Source of the DNA: Pigmentiphaga litoralis
GTDB taxonomy: Bacteria; Pseudomonadota; Gammaproteobacteria; Burkholderiales; Burkholderiaceae_B
Length of the DNA stretch: 64,000 nucleotides
Direction: 5' to 3'
NCBI RefSeq assembly: GCF_013408655.1
Contig: NZ_JACCBP010000001.1
Coordinates: 558,001 to 622,000, forward strand
Shown here: piece by piece, positions 1 through 11,389 of the stretch
Layout: every line of letters starts with the position of its first letter
Position numbering within the stretch: position 1 is the first letter of the stretch
Program-made: the position numbers and the translations under genes
The notes under the pieces: generated by a model
Told to the model about the DNA's origin: nothing
The model's database searches: none
Seen by the model: only the letters and a program-made list of their open reading frames with translations

Positions 1-1959
1 TTCCAGGTCCTGGAAGTCGGTGCCCGTCATGACGCTGATGTTCGGATGGTTCAGCATGTTCTCGAACATCTTCGTATAGCCATGCAGCGGCATGTTCTGG
101 AAGCTGTCCGTAAAGTAGCGGTCGTCGATCGACGTGCGCGTCGGCACCCGGGCGGCCACCGACTTGTCCAGCTCGCTCGGGTCCAGGCCCCATTGCTTGC
201 GTGTGTAGCCCTGGAAGAATTTTTCATACAGTTCGCGGCCGATTTGTGACACCACCACGTCTTCCGACGTCTTGATGGTGTCCACCTTCTCGGCACGTGC
301 CGCCAGGAAGGCTTGCGCGTCGTCCGCCGTGAATTCACGGCCATACAGGCGCGACAGCGTGGTCAGGTTGATCGGCATGGGCACCAGCTGATCATCCACC
401 TGGGCAAGCACACGATGCTCGTACGGGCGCCATTGGGTGAAGCGCGACAGGTAGTCGACCACCTTATCCGAGTTGGTGTGGAAGATGTGCGGGCCGTACT
501 TGTGCACGAGCAGGCCATCTTCGTTGTAGTGGTCGTAGGCATTGCCTGCGATATGCGGGCGTTTGTCCACGACCAGCACACGCTTGTTCGACCCCGCCGC
601 CAGGCGTTCGGCCAGCACCGCGCCGGCAAAGCCGGCACCGACGATCAGGTAGTCATAACGCGGGGTGGACGCGGTCTTGCCGGCACGCGATCCCTTGCTC
701 GGATCCAGCCGGGTCACGGCTGCGCCCGTCGTTTCCTTGGACGCATCAAGCACCCGTGCACGGTGCGCGCGGTTGATCGCGTCCCGCATGCCTTCCCAGG
801 TCTTGTCCCACGACATTTCGCCCAGGATCGCATCGGCCTTGGCACGCACCGCGTTGCTGTCCTTGGCATCTTTCAGCGCTGCCTCGATCTCGGTCACGAA
901 TTCCTTCGCATTCGACGCGATGTGCACCAGGTCGGTATGGCCGTAGGTCCGCACCACATCCATGATCGGGGTCGATACCACGGGCTTGCCGCCGGCCAGG
1001 TACTCGGGGGTCTTCGTCGGGCTGATGAACCGGGTCGACTCGTTCATGGCAAAAGGCATCAACGCCACGTCCCAGCCGCCCAAGTAGGCCGGCAGCTGCT
1101 CGTAGCTCTTGGAACCCAGATAGTGGATGTTGGCGGCGCGGGGCAGGGTGGCCGGGTCGATCTTCACGATCGGGCCGACCAGCACGATCTGCCAATCGGG
1201 CCGTTGCGCGGCCAGGTCGGCCACCAGGTCGATATCAAAGCGTTCATCCAGCACGCCATAGAAACCCAGGCGCGGATGGGCAATGGTGCGCTGATCCTGC
1301 GGCTCGTCCTGATCGGCGCGGGCGGCGCGGAAGTGGCCGACATCAACACTGCTCGGGAACGCGTGGGCATTGACATGCACGCGGCGCTTGGCCTCGTACA
1401 GGCTGTAGCCGCCCGTGAACACGACGTCGGCGCGCGACATCAGTTCGCGTTCACGCTCGACCAGTTGCGGGGGAGCGCCGCGGAAAGCCGACAGTTCGTC
1501 CATGCAGTCATAGACCAGCAGCGACGGTTCCAGGTGCGAGCTGAACGCCAGGCTCATCGGCGTGTAGTACCACAGCATGAAGCTGCCGAAGTTCTGTTCC
1601 GCCATGAAGGCATCGAGCAGACGGCGTTGCTGCGCATCGGCCGTGGCGTGATCGCCCACGGCGGGCAGGCGCGGCACCAGCACGCACACGCCATCCTTGG
1701 TCATGCGTCGTTCAAGAAACGCTTCCGCACCGTCGGTCGGGATCGGTTCTTCGAAATAGAAGACAGGCTGGGACTTCGCGAACCGCGACAGCAAGTGCTG
1801 CGGGCGTTGGTAAACAAAGTCCCAACGCAGGTGGGAAAAACAGATCAAAGCAGGCCGTTCACGTGTCAGCCACCCATCGTCGGAAACGAAAGGAATGATG
1901 TTGGTGGCGCGTGCGCCGTCGCCGCGGGACTGCATACCGTCAAGGCCTGCCGGATTCAT
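1..1959 (-). CDS. Glycosyltransferase-UDP-galactopyranose mutase fusion (partial, C-terminus outside window)
   Basis: The minus-strand frame is open from an ATG at 1959 to the window edge (653 codons). The start is preceded by AGAGG about six bases upstream. Residues about 25-400 look like a GT-B type glycosyltransferase (WDFVYQRPQHLL near the N-terminus, a PTKTPEYLAGGKPVV-like acceptor/nucleotide segment, a helical tail). From about residue 433 a second protein begins with the FAD-binding motif YDYLIVGAGFAGAVLAERL and continues with GNAYDHYNEDG and YGPHIFHT, as in UDP-galactopyranose mutase (Glf). Glf converts UDP-galactopyranose to UDP-galactofuranose for surface glycans. The two domains share one frame with no stop, so one bifunctional cytoplasmic protein is predicted. 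No glycan neighbours are visible. A long opposite-strand frame at 313-2196 is its shadow. The Glf assignment is secure; the glycosyltransferase substrate is unknown. Confidence 0.88.
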   Translation of the reverse strand, partial: MNPAGLDGMQSRGDGARATNIIPFVSDDGWLTRERPALICFSHLRWDFVYQRPQHLLSRFAKSQPVFYFEEPIPTDGAEAFLERRMTKDGVCVLVPRLPAVGDHATADAQQRRLLDAFMAEQNFGSFMLWYYTPMSLAFSSHLEPSLLVYDCMDELSAFRGAPPQLVERERELMSRADVVFTGGYSLYEAKRRVHVNAHAFPSSVDVGHFRAARADQDEPQDQRTIAHPRLGFYGVLDERFDIDLVADLAAQRPDWQIVLVGPIVKIDPATLPRAANIHYLGSKSYEQLPAYLGGWDVALMPFAMNESTRFISPTKTPEYLAGGKPVVSTPIMDVVRTYGHTDLVHIASNAKEFVTEIEAALKDAKDSNAVRAKADAILGEMSWDKTWEGMRDAINRAHRARVLDASKETTGAAVTRLDPSKGSRAGKTASTPRYDYLIVGAGFAGAVLAERLAAGSNKRVLVVDKRPHIAGNAYDHYNEDGLLVHKYGPHIFHTNSDKVVDYLSRFTQWRPYEHRVLAQVDDQLVPMPINLTTLSRLYGREFTADDAQAFLAARAEKVDTIKTSEDVVVSQIGRELYEKFFQGYTRKQWGLDPSELDKSVAARVPTRTSIDDRYFTDSFQNMPLHGYTKMFENMLNHPNISVMTGTDFQDLE

Positions 1960-2446
1960 AGGGACCTCTATGAGAAAAAGGAATTGGGACGCGGGGCATG
2001 CGTCCGACCGAGGGAGAGGGTCCCGTGGACAGGTGGAAGGCATGCCGACGCACCATTCACGCAATTGATGTTCCCGGAAGCGGCTTTTGCAGCGCCCGAA
2101 TTCGTGAGGTTTACCTGTCGAACGATCTACGGAAGAGCTTTGCGCGACGCGGCTTTCCGGCCGACGGACTCCGTTTTGTCACATGACGCCCAGTAAATGT
2201 CGAACGCGATCGAATCGCGCGGCTCAACGGTGAGGGTGCCCGAGTCAGTGAGACTTGCGATTGCAACGGATCGTGCGGATCGGCCGGTAACTGGATACAC
2301 GTGAGAGTTAACCATCGCAGCGCAGCAATCGGCACCCGAACAGTCGAGCAGCAATTGCCCTTTTCGCCCGCCCGCGCCCATTCCGGCTTACTGAACAGGG
2401 CGGCGTCCCCGCCTATACTTTGTGCATTCCGACCCCTGGTGCCGTG
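1960..2446. other. Divergent intergenic region
   Basis: About 490 bases between the minus-strand mutase fusion and the plus-strand LysR gene. No convincing gene is seen. It should hold both promoters. The clearest element is TATACT at 2414-2419, about 28 bases before the LysR start, which could be a -10 box; no good -35 box at proper spacing was found. Confidence 0.4.
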
Positions 2447-3370
2447 ATGACCCCGTTCCAAGGCAAGCTGCGCATCCGTCACCTTGAAATCGTGCTGCTG
2501 GTGGCCGAGCACGGCAACCTGTCCAAAGCCGCACGGCATTTGCACATGACGCAATCCGGCCTCTCGCGCGCCATGGCCGAAATCGAAGAAGCAGTAGGTG
2601 GCCGGCTGTTCGAACGGTCTGCCAAGGGCATGCGCGCCACGGCCCTGGGTGTGGCGATCTGTCGTCATGCCACGGTGCTGCTTGGCGATTTTCGCAAGGC
2701 CGAGACGGACCTGGCCGCCATCGCACGGGGCGAACTCGGCAGTATCACGGTGGGCTGCTTCTCGTTATTCAGCGGCTGGCCGCTGGCCGATGCCGCCGCG
2801 GCCTTCCGGCAGGCGCATCCCAAGGTCGAGCTGTCGGTGGACATCGGCACGCATGAACGATTGGTGGAAGTGCTGGATACCGGCGCGCTCGATGTGCTGA
2901 TCAGCCGTACGCCGGCCACCCTGACGCGCGAGACCTATCGGATCGTGCCGCTGATCAATGACCCAGTCGTGCTTACCTGTGCGCCGCACCATCCCCTGGC
3001 GTCGCGTGACGCGCTGACCTGGGCCGACTGCGCCATGTACCCCTGGATCAGTGCGCTGCCGTCCGGCCGCATCCGCCGGGAAGTGATGGAGCGGCTGGCC
3101 GAAGCCAACGTCCAGCCGCCGGACATCGTGGGCGCGCTGTCTTTGGAATTTGGCCGCGACATGGTGTTGGCAGGTCCTTACCTTTTGATGCTGCCGGGCA
3201 GCGTCGCCCAGGTCCAGGCGCGCCGCGGCGTGTTGCATGTGCTGCCATTCGATCTGAAGCTGAAGCGGTCGCCGCTGGCCGCCATGTGGCGGCGCGACCG
3301 GCCCAGCACCCGGCAGACGCGCGCGTTCGTCAGCATTCTGGCGGGCATCATCAAGCAGGCCCACCCATGA
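2447..3370 (+). CDS. LysR family transcriptional regulator
   Basis: This 307-residue protein has the LysR layout: an N-terminal winged helix-turn-helix (IRHLEIVLLVAEHGNLSKAA, then TQSGLSRAMAEIEEAVGGRLFER) and a two-lobed ligand-binding domain from about residue 95. The ATG at 2447 is chosen because it puts the DNA-binding helix about 10 residues in; a GTG lies one codon upstream. It precedes the esterase and Bug receptor genes on the same strand and may control them, but it is also divergent from the mutase fusion. The ligand cannot be deduced. Confidence 0.9.
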   Translation: MTPFQGKLRIRHLEIVLLVAEHGNLSKAARHLHMTQSGLSRAMAEIEEAVGGRLFERSAKGMRATALGVAICRHATVLLGDFRKAETDLAAIARGELGSITVGCFSLFSGWPLADAAAAFRQAHPKVELSVDIGTHERLVEVLDTGALDVLISRTPATLTRETYRIVPLINDPVVLTCAPHHPLASRDALTWADCAMYPWISALPSGRIRREVMERLAEANVQPPDIVGALSLEFGRDMVLAGPYLLMLPGSVAQVQARRGVLHVLPFDLKLKRSPLAAMWRRDRPSTRQTRAFVSILAGIIKQAHP

Positions 3371-3484
3371 CTGCCGCGCATTGACCTGTTCGAAATCCGC
3401 ATGACAATGCCGTGACGATGTTCTTTACGATAGGGGCCACCAATCAGGCATCGGCCATCGGCCGTTCCACACGGGAGCCGCATC

Positions 3485-4753
3485 GTGCAAGACAGCGTCA
3501 TCGCAACGTTCCAGACCGCCACCGTCCGCGGAGTCAGGCAGGCCACGGTATGCCGCTTCAACGCCATTCCCTATGCCGAACCGCCGTTAGGGCCCCGGCG
3601 CTTCTTGCCACCGACGCCACGTGGACTGCAGGGTGACGTCGATGCGACCCATCCGGGTCCGGTCGCGCCCCAATTGCCGTCGCGCCTGGCCGATGCAATG
3701 GGCGATTTCGACGCCCCGCAATCTGAAGACTGTCTGCACCTGACCGTGTGGACGCCCGCCGCTGACGATGCGCGGCGGCCGGTCGTGATCTGGCTGCACG
3801 GCGGCGCCTGGCAAAGCGGCGGCGGGGCGATCGACTGGTACGACGGCACCCGGCTGGCGTCGGAGGGCGACGTGGTGGTTGTCAACGTCAACTATCGCCT
3901 GGCCGCCCTGGGGTGGCTTTGCGTACCGGGCGAACCGGCGAACCTCGGGCTGCTGGATTGCGAAGCCGCCATCGACTGGGTCGTCGAACACATTGCCGCC
4001 TTTGGCGGTGACCCGGCGCGGATTACCGTCATGGGGCAATCGGCGGGCGGGTCCAACATCGCCGCGATGTTGACGCGCACGCCGCGGTTCCAGCGCGCCA
4101 TCATCCAGAGCGGATCCATGGGCCGCGGCTATCGGACGCGTGCACAGGCCGAACGCATCGGCGTGGCCTTCTTGCAGGCCTTGGGCGTGACGTCGCTGGA
4201 CGGCGCCCGTGCACTGCCTGTGCAGGCCTTGCTGGACGCACAGAATGACCCCGGCGTGAAAGCGGCGTTGGCCGACGAAGGCAGCGGCCGCAGCCTGTTC
4301 TGCCCGGTGCTCGACGGCACGGTGTTGCCTTTCGATATCGATGCCGATCTGGCCGCGGCGCCGGACAAGGTGGACTTGCTGATCGGATCCACCGCCGACG
4401 AAATGGCCGCCTTTCCCGGTCTCGGCCGGGATGCCGACAGCCGCGCCTATGGGGATCGGGTGTTCGTTGCGCCCGCCGCGACGTGGGCACAGGCGGCGCG
4501 TGCCGCGGGCCGCCATGCGTGGCTCTACCAAGTCGCCTTTGCGCCGTCCGAGCGGTTTGGCGCTTGCCACTGCATTGAACTGCCGTTCATGTTCGGCAAT
4601 GTCGACGCCTATGCGGGCGCGCCGATGCTCGAAGGCATGACAGCAGATGATGCCGATCGTCTGGTCGGGCAGATGCTGCCGGCGTGGCTGCGATTCATTC
4701 GCGGTGAGTCGCCGGACTGGCCGCAGGCGCCGGTGCTGCAGACGATTGCCTAG
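3485..4753 (+). CDS. Type B carboxylesterase
   Basis: A 422-residue alpha/beta hydrolase of the carboxylesterase type B family. Visible marks are the N-terminal GIPYAEPP-like segment (AIPYAEPPLGPRRF), the oxyanion loop WLHGGAWQSGGG, the nucleophile elbow GQSAGG with Ser186, the probable acid Glu306 in STADEM, and the catalytic His362 in CHCIELPF. The start is a GTG at 3485 following GGGAGCC. No signal peptide is seen, so it is probably cytoplasmic. It is slightly shorter than many family members. It lies 59 bases before a Bug receptor, so receptor and esterase may serve one ester substrate. The substrate is unknown. Confidence 0.9.
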   Translation: MQDSVIATFQTATVRGVRQATVCRFNAIPYAEPPLGPRRFLPPTPRGLQGDVDATHPGPVAPQLPSRLADAMGDFDAPQSEDCLHLTVWTPAADDARRPVVIWLHGGAWQSGGGAIDWYDGTRLASEGDVVVVNVNYRLAALGWLCVPGEPANLGLLDCEAAIDWVVEHIAAFGGDPARITVMGQSAGGSNIAAMLTRTPRFQRAIIQSGSMGRGYRTRAQAERIGVAFLQALGVTSLDGARALPVQALLDAQNDPGVKAALADEGSGRSLFCPVLDGTVLPFDIDADLAAAPDKVDLLIGSTADEMAAFPGLGRDADSRAYGDRVFVAPAATWAQAARAAGRHAWLYQVAFAPSERFGACHCIELPFMFGNVDAYAGAPMLEGMTADDADRLVGQMLPAWLRFIRGESPDWPQAPVLQTIA

Positions 4754-4812
4754 GTCGCGCACCGTCGCGAATCGCCATTTTCAGTTCCCACTTTCGACCA
4801 CAAGGAATTGCC

Positions 4813-5760
4813 GTGCTCAAGAAACTGCTTCTGCTTGCTGCCCTGTTCGCCTCGTTTCCCGCGCTCGCGGCGTATCCGGACCACCCTGTGCGCATCATGG
4901 TCTCCAACCCGGCAGGCGGCCCCGTTGACGTCTTCTTGCGTGTGCTGGCCACGCGCCTGTCGCAGACCTGGAATCAATCCGTCGTCGTCGAAAACCGCCC
5001 GGGCGCGTCCGGCATCATTCTCGGCAACGCACTGGTCAAGGCGGCCCCGGATGGCTACACGCTCGGCATGGTCGTCGCTTCGTCGCTGACCGTGGTGCCG
5101 TTTGCCGTCGACAACCCACCCTTTGATGTGCAGAAGGATCTGCAGCCCATCTCGCTGGTCGCTCGCACGCCTTTCATCTTTGTCGTGCCCAAAGACAGCC
5201 CCATCAAGACCTGGCAAGACTTCGTCGCCGCAAGCAAACAGCGCGACCTGACGATCGGTTCGTTTTCCATCGGCACCGCCTTCCACCTGGTGTGGGAACA
5301 GACGGCACGGGCCGCGGGCGTCAAGGCCGTCTATGCGCCATCGCCGTCGTCAGGCAAGACCTTGGGTGACCTTATTGGCGGGCAGCTCGACATCGCGCTC
5401 GATGCACCGTCCAGCGCCAAGGGCATGATCGACGCCGGCCGCTTGCGCGCCATCGCCACCACCAGCCCGACACGCTTTCCCGGCTTGCCCGACACGCCGA
5501 CGCTGGATGAATCCGGCCTGAAGGGCTATTCGTCGCAGCCCTGGTTCGCGTTGATGGCGCCGGCCGGCACGCCCGCCGCCGTGGTTGACAAGATCCAGAA
5601 AACGGTGGCGGACTTGCTGAAAGATCCGGCCATGAAAGCGCAGATGCAGATTTACGGCATGACGCCTGTGGGGAGCACGCCAGCGGAACTGGCCGAGACG
5701 ATCAAGAATGATCTGCGCGACATGGGACCGCTGGTGAAGGAACTCGGGATCAAGCTGTAA
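4813..5760 (+). CDS. Bug family (TctC-like) periplasmic substrate-binding protein
   Basis: A 315-residue protein with a signal peptide ending near ALAAYPDHPV, followed by the Bug fold: IMVSNPAGGPVD in the first ligand loop, ENRPGASG, the APDGYTLG motif, and a second-lobe GGQLDIALD segment. Bug proteins bind small carboxylates for tripartite tricarboxylate transport or signalling. No TctA or TctB membrane genes are nearby, so it is an orphan receptor that would have to share membrane subunits encoded elsewhere. It sits 59 bases after the carboxylesterase and is followed by a strong hairpin terminator, suggesting a two-gene unit. Confidence 0.92.
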   Translation: MLKKLLLLAALFASFPALAAYPDHPVRIMVSNPAGGPVDVFLRVLATRLSQTWNQSVVVENRPGASGIILGNALVKAAPDGYTLGMVVASSLTVVPFAVDNPPFDVQKDLQPISLVARTPFIFVVPKDSPIKTWQDFVAASKQRDLTIGSFSIGTAFHLVWEQTARAAGVKAVYAPSPSSGKTLGDLIGGQLDIALDAPSSAKGMIDAGRLRAIATTSPTRFPGLPDTPTLDESGLKGYSSQPWFALMAPAGTPAAVVDKIQKTVADLLKDPAMKAQMQIYGMTPVGSTPAELAETIKNDLRDMGPLVKELGIKL

Positions 5761-5821
5761 AGGGAGGGCGGGGCGCGAGCGGGCTCTGCGCCGTCGCGCT
5801 GCCGGTTCGTTCAGACGTGAA

Positions 5822-5855
5822 AAAGGCGCGATGCAGGGGTTTGCATCGCGCCTTT
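5822..5855. terminator. Rho-independent terminator, probably bidirectional
   Basis: A perfect 14-base stem, AAAGGCGCGATGCA (5822-5835) pairing with TGCATCGCGCCTTT (5842-5855), closes a six-base loop. It has A-rich and T-rich flanks and lies between the convergent Bug receptor and azoR genes, so it can serve both strands. Confidence 0.85.
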
Positions 5856-5927
5856 GTTCGTTTGGCAATCCAACAAGTCAGGCCGTTATTCGGTCGGACG
5901 GCCTGCCATCAGGGAGGTCGCCGTCAA

Positions 5928-6536
5928 TTACGCAGCCTGGCGAATGGCGTCCTGCGCACCCGTAATGGCCTTGGCACGCGCATCGGCGCCCATCGCAATG
6001 CCTTCGGCACGGATGAACTCGACGTTGTTGATGCCCAGGAAGCCGAAGAAGGCGGTCAGGTAACGTTCCTGGAAGTCGAACGACTCAGCCGGCGTGCCCG
6101 GGCCGTAAAAGCCGCCGCGCGACACGGCGACGATCACGCGCTTGCCGCCTGCCAGGCCTTCCGGGCCGGTCGCGGTGTAGCGGAAGGTGCGGCCGGCAAC
6201 GGCAACGCGGTCCATCCAGGCCTTGAGCTGGCTCGACACCGAAAAGTTGTACATGGGCGAACCGATCACGACGGTATCGGCAGCCAGGAATTCTTCCAGC
6301 ACGGCAGTGGCGATGGCGATGTCGTTCTGGATCGCTGGCGTCAGCTCGGCAGGCGCGCCAACGCGAACCATGAATTCCGGGCCCGACAGGTGGCTCAAAG
6401 GCTGGGCAGCCACGTCGCGGTACACGACTTCCGACGAAGGATTGGCGCTTTGCAGCTGTTCGACCAGTTCGGCGCTCAGTTGGCGGGTGACCGAACCGTC
6501 GCCCAGGATGCTGGAATCAATGTGAAGGATCTTCAT
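5928..6536 (-). CDS. azoR: FMN-dependent NADH-azoreductase
   Basis: A 202-residue flavodoxin-fold protein matching the AzoR family across its length: N-terminal KILHIDSSILGDGSVTRQLS (phosphate loop for FMN), the SPMYNFSVSSQLKAWMDRV segment, and the SRGGFYG loop. The enzyme reduces azo compounds and quinones with NADH in the cytoplasm. The ATG at 6536 is the family-typical start; a longer frame upstream to 6587 has no family support. It is divergent from a LysR gene whose product is its likely regulator, with candidate operators at 6632-6656. Confidence 0.93.
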   Translation of the reverse strand: MKILHIDSSILGDGSVTRQLSAELVEQLQSANPSSEVVYRDVAAQPLSHLSGPEFMVRVGAPAELTPAIQNDIAIATAVLEEFLAADTVVIGSPMYNFSVSSQLKAWMDRVAVAGRTFRYTATGPEGLAGGKRVIVAVSRGGFYGPGTPAESFDFQERYLTAFFGFLGINNVEFIRAEGIAMGADARAKAITGAQDAIRQAA

Positions 6537-6631
6537 GGTGGACTCGCTTAGATGAGGGTGGGTGACGGGATCCGTCCCGCATGGCATTCATAGTAGGTGT
6601 GGGACGTTCGCTTGATAAGTCGGGGGAAAAC

Positions 6632-6656
6632 GAACGCTTCGTTCTATTTATGGAAC
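6632..6656. promoter_or_regulatory. Inverted-repeat candidate operators between azoR and its LysR neighbour
   Basis: Two overlapping palindromes share a GTTC half-site: GAACGCTTCGTTC (6632-6644) and GTTCTATTTATGGAAC (6641-6656). A further CGTTCG lies at about 6605. The position in the divergent promoter region and the dyad symmetry fit a LysR-type binding site. Binding itself is inferred. Confidence 0.5.
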
Positions 6657-6721
6657 AATGAATGCGCTTTGCTGGCGTTTCAAAACGCCGAACGCCTGTG
6701 CCATCGCCCTGGAACGTCCCC

Positions 6722-9144
<2,423 letters not shown>

Positions 9145-9146
9145 GC

Positions 9147-10733
9147 GTGCACGATCGTATCCTGATCCTCGACTTCGGCTCACAAGTCACCCAGCTGATC
9201 GCACGACGCGTGCGCGAAGCCCAGGTGTATTGCGAAATCCACCCGCACGACGTGTCCGATGACTTCATCCGCGAAGAAATGGCCCGCGGCCTGAAAGGCG
9301 TGATCCTTTCCGGCAGCCATGCCTCCGCCTACGAAGAAACGTCCATGCGCGCCCCGCAAGCCGTGTTCGACGCCGGCGTGCCGGTCTTGGGCATCTGCTA
9401 CGGCATGCAGACCATGGCCATGCAACTGGGCGGCAAGGTCACCTTTGCCGACCACCGCGAATTCGGCTACGCCGAAGTCCGCGCCCACGGCCACACGCCG
9501 CTCTTCACCGGCATCGAGGACTTCACGAACAACGAAGGCCACGGCATGCTGAAGGTCTGGATGAGCCACGGTGACCAAGTCACCGCGCTCCCGCCCGGCT
9601 TCAAGCTCATGGCCTCCACGCCATCCTGCCCCATCGCTGGCATGGCGGACGTCGAACGCGGCTACTACGCCGTCCAGTTCCACCCCGAAGTCACCCACAC
9701 CGTCCGCGGCCAGGTGATGCTGGAACGGTTTGTCCACGACATCTGCAACTGCGGCACCGACTGGAACATGCCCGACTACGTGTCGGAAGCCGTCGAAGCC
9801 ATCCGCCAGCAGGTGGGCGACGACGAAGTCATCCTGGGCCTGTCCGGCGGCGTCGATTCATCGGTGGCCGCTGCCCTGATCCACAAAGCCATCGGCCCGC
9901 AACTGACCTGCGTGTTTGTGGATCATGGTTTGCTCAGGTTGGACGAAGGCAAACAGGTCATGCAGACCTTCGCCGACAACATGGGCCTGAACATCATCCA
10001 CGTCGACGCGACGAATGAGTTCATGAGCAAGCTCGAAGGCGTCAGCGATCCCGAAGCCAAACGCAAGATCATCGGGCGAGAGTTTGTTGAGGTATTCCAG
10101 CGCGAAGCCGGCAAGCTGAAGAATGCGCGTTGGTTGGCGCAAGGCACGATCTACCCGGACGTGATCGAGTCCGGCGGCAAGAAAGGCAAGGCGCAGACCA
10201 TCAAGTCGCACCACAACGTGGGTGGCTTGCCCGAGACGTTGAATCTGAAGCTGCTCGAGCCGTTGCGAGAGCTGTTCAAGGATGAAGTTCGCAAGCTGGG
10301 CGTGGCGTTGGGCCTGCCACCTGGCATGGTGTATCGCCATCCGTTCCCCGGTCCGGGCTTGGGTGTGCGGATCCTGGGTGAGGTGAAGAAGGAATATGCC
10401 GACCTGCTGCGCCGGGCCGATGCCATCTTTATCGAAGAACTGCGCAACTTCAAAGATGATCAGGGCACGTCCTGGTATGACCTGACTTCGCAAGCTTTCA
10501 CGGTGTTCCTGCCGGTAAAGAGCGTGGGGGTCATGGGCGATGGGCGGACTTACGATTATGTGGTGGCCTTGCGGGCCGTGCAGACGTCCGACTTCATGAC
10601 TGCGGATTGGGCGGAGTTGCCTTATGCGTTGTTGAAGAAGGTCAGCGGGCGGATTATCAATGAGGTCCGGGGGATTAACCGGGTTACTTATGATGTGAGT
10701 AGTAAACCGCCTGCGACGATTGAGTGGGAGTGA
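9147..10733 (+). CDS. guaA: GMP synthase (glutamine-hydrolysing)
   Basis: A 528-residue protein. The N-terminal class I amidotransferase has the nucleophile Cys84 in LGICYGMQ and the FHPEVTH His/Glu pair near residue 180. The ATP pyrophosphatase P-loop LSGGVDSSV is near residue 232, and the GMP synthase C-terminal dimer domain ends in TIEWE. It converts XMP to GMP. The start is GTG. The last bases form the integration site of the downstream island, so the stop codon and 3' flank come from the element. Codon choice drifts from C-ending in the first half to G/T-ending in the last 200 bases. Confidence 0.98.
   Translation: MHDRILILDFGSQVTQLIARRVREAQVYCEIHPHDVSDDFIREEMARGLKGVILSGSHASAYEETSMRAPQAVFDAGVPVLGICYGMQTMAMQLGGKVTFADHREFGYAEVRAHGHTPLFTGIEDFTNNEGHGMLKVWMSHGDQVTALPPGFKLMASTPSCPIAGMADVERGYYAVQFHPEVTHTVRGQVMLERFVHDICNCGTDWNMPDYVSEAVEAIRQQVGDDEVILGLSGGVDSSVAAALIHKAIGPQLTCVFVDHGLLRLDEGKQVMQTFADNMGLNIIHVDATNEFMSKLEGVSDPEAKRKIIGREFVEVFQREAGKLKNARWLAQGTIYPDVIESGGKKGKAQTIKSHHNVGGLPETLNLKLLEPLRELFKDEVRKLGVALGLPPGMVYRHPFPGPGLGVRILGEVKKEYADLLRRADAIFIEELRNFKDDQGTSWYDLTSQAFTVFLPVKSVGVMGDGRTYDYVVALRAVQTSDFMTADWAELPYALLKKVSGRIINEVRGINRVTYDVSSKPPATIEWE
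10715..10729 (+). repeat. attL-like direct repeat (guaA side)
   Basis: GACGATTGAGTGGGA, 15 bases, identical to 24637-24651. It overlaps guaA codons for the C-terminal residues before the TGA stop. The preceding bases (CCTGC here, CCTGTT at the right copy) are also similar. Confidence 0.85.
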
Positions 10734-11032
10734 TTTAAGGTCTTTCGGGGACTATCGTTCGCTATCGAAAAATGACGTAACGTATTGATTTAGAAGGAAA
10801 TACGTCACGACAGCTATCGTCGGCTATCGCCGGCCAGCGGAACCGGTTGGCGGTAGAAGTGGCGGTAGGAACCGGAGGCTCGATTAAGACCCTCCCGTTT
10901 ACTATCCAGACCAAACCGGTCTTTGACGGCGAAAGTCTCCTAGGGAAAGCTTGTTTCATGCGGCTTTCCGAGTATGAGCAGGTCTCCTGGCCGCTGACGG
11001 TAAAAGCCGTCATGAACAGGAGAAAAACCTCG
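10734..11032. other. Island left-end non-coding region with repeat sites
   Basis: The 299 bases between guaA and the integrase fragment hold no gene. They contain two near-identical 16-mers, CTATCGTTCGCTATCG (10752-10767) and CTATCGTCGGCTATCG (10814-10829), and an inverted pair TGACGTA (10773-10779) and TACGTCA (10801-10807). GACGGTAAAAGC near 10996 recurs near 24559 close to the right end. Such repeats beside an attachment site resemble integrase arm-binding or excisionase sites. The function is inferred. Confidence 0.45.
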
Positions 11033-11389
11033 ATGCTTACTGACACGGCACTGCGCAACCTCAAGCCTAAGCCCAAGCCTTATAAGGCTTCTGATCGAGA
11101 TGGCATGTACGTGATGGTATCGCCTGTCGGTACCGTCACCTTCGGCTCTGATTACCGTCTCAACGCCCGCCGTAGGACGCTGACCATCGGCCGCTACTGG
11201 CCGGCAGGCATCTCGCTGGCCCTGGCTCGCGAAACGCTGATCCACGCCAAGAAGGCCATCGCCCAAGGAAAATCCCCCGCGCTGGAGAAGCAGCGTGAGA
11301 AGCGCCGGCTGGCCGCCGGTTGCCGCACTCGGTGTCCAAGGAGCTGGAAGCCTTGGTTGGATGACGCAGGTACGACAAGCCGACCATGA
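11033..11389 (+). pseudogene. int: Truncated tyrosine integrase (P4 type, DUF4102 N-terminus only)
   Basis: The ATG at 11033 follows AGGAG. The first ~95 residues match the arm-binding DUF4102 domain of P4-type integrases: MLTDTALRNLKPKPKPYKAS, a GMYVMVSPVGT strand, LTIGRYWPAGISLALARE and AKKAIAQGKSPALEKQ. After about residue 96 the sequence (CRTRCPRSW...) no longer resembles an integrase and stops at codon 119. A complete enzyme is about 400 residues with a catalytic R-H-R-Y domain, which is absent. The remnant's stop codon overlaps the next gene's ATG (ATGA), so an internal deletion probably fused the integrase 5' end to the cargo gene. It is the likely original recombinase of the guaA insertion. 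Confidence 0.85.

Noticed and set aside
313..2196. 627-codon open frame on the plus strand
   Set aside because: It is antisense to the glycosyltransferase-Glf fusion, whose translation shows clear family motifs. The plus frame is Arg/His-rich with no domain and is a shadow of GC-rich codon bias.
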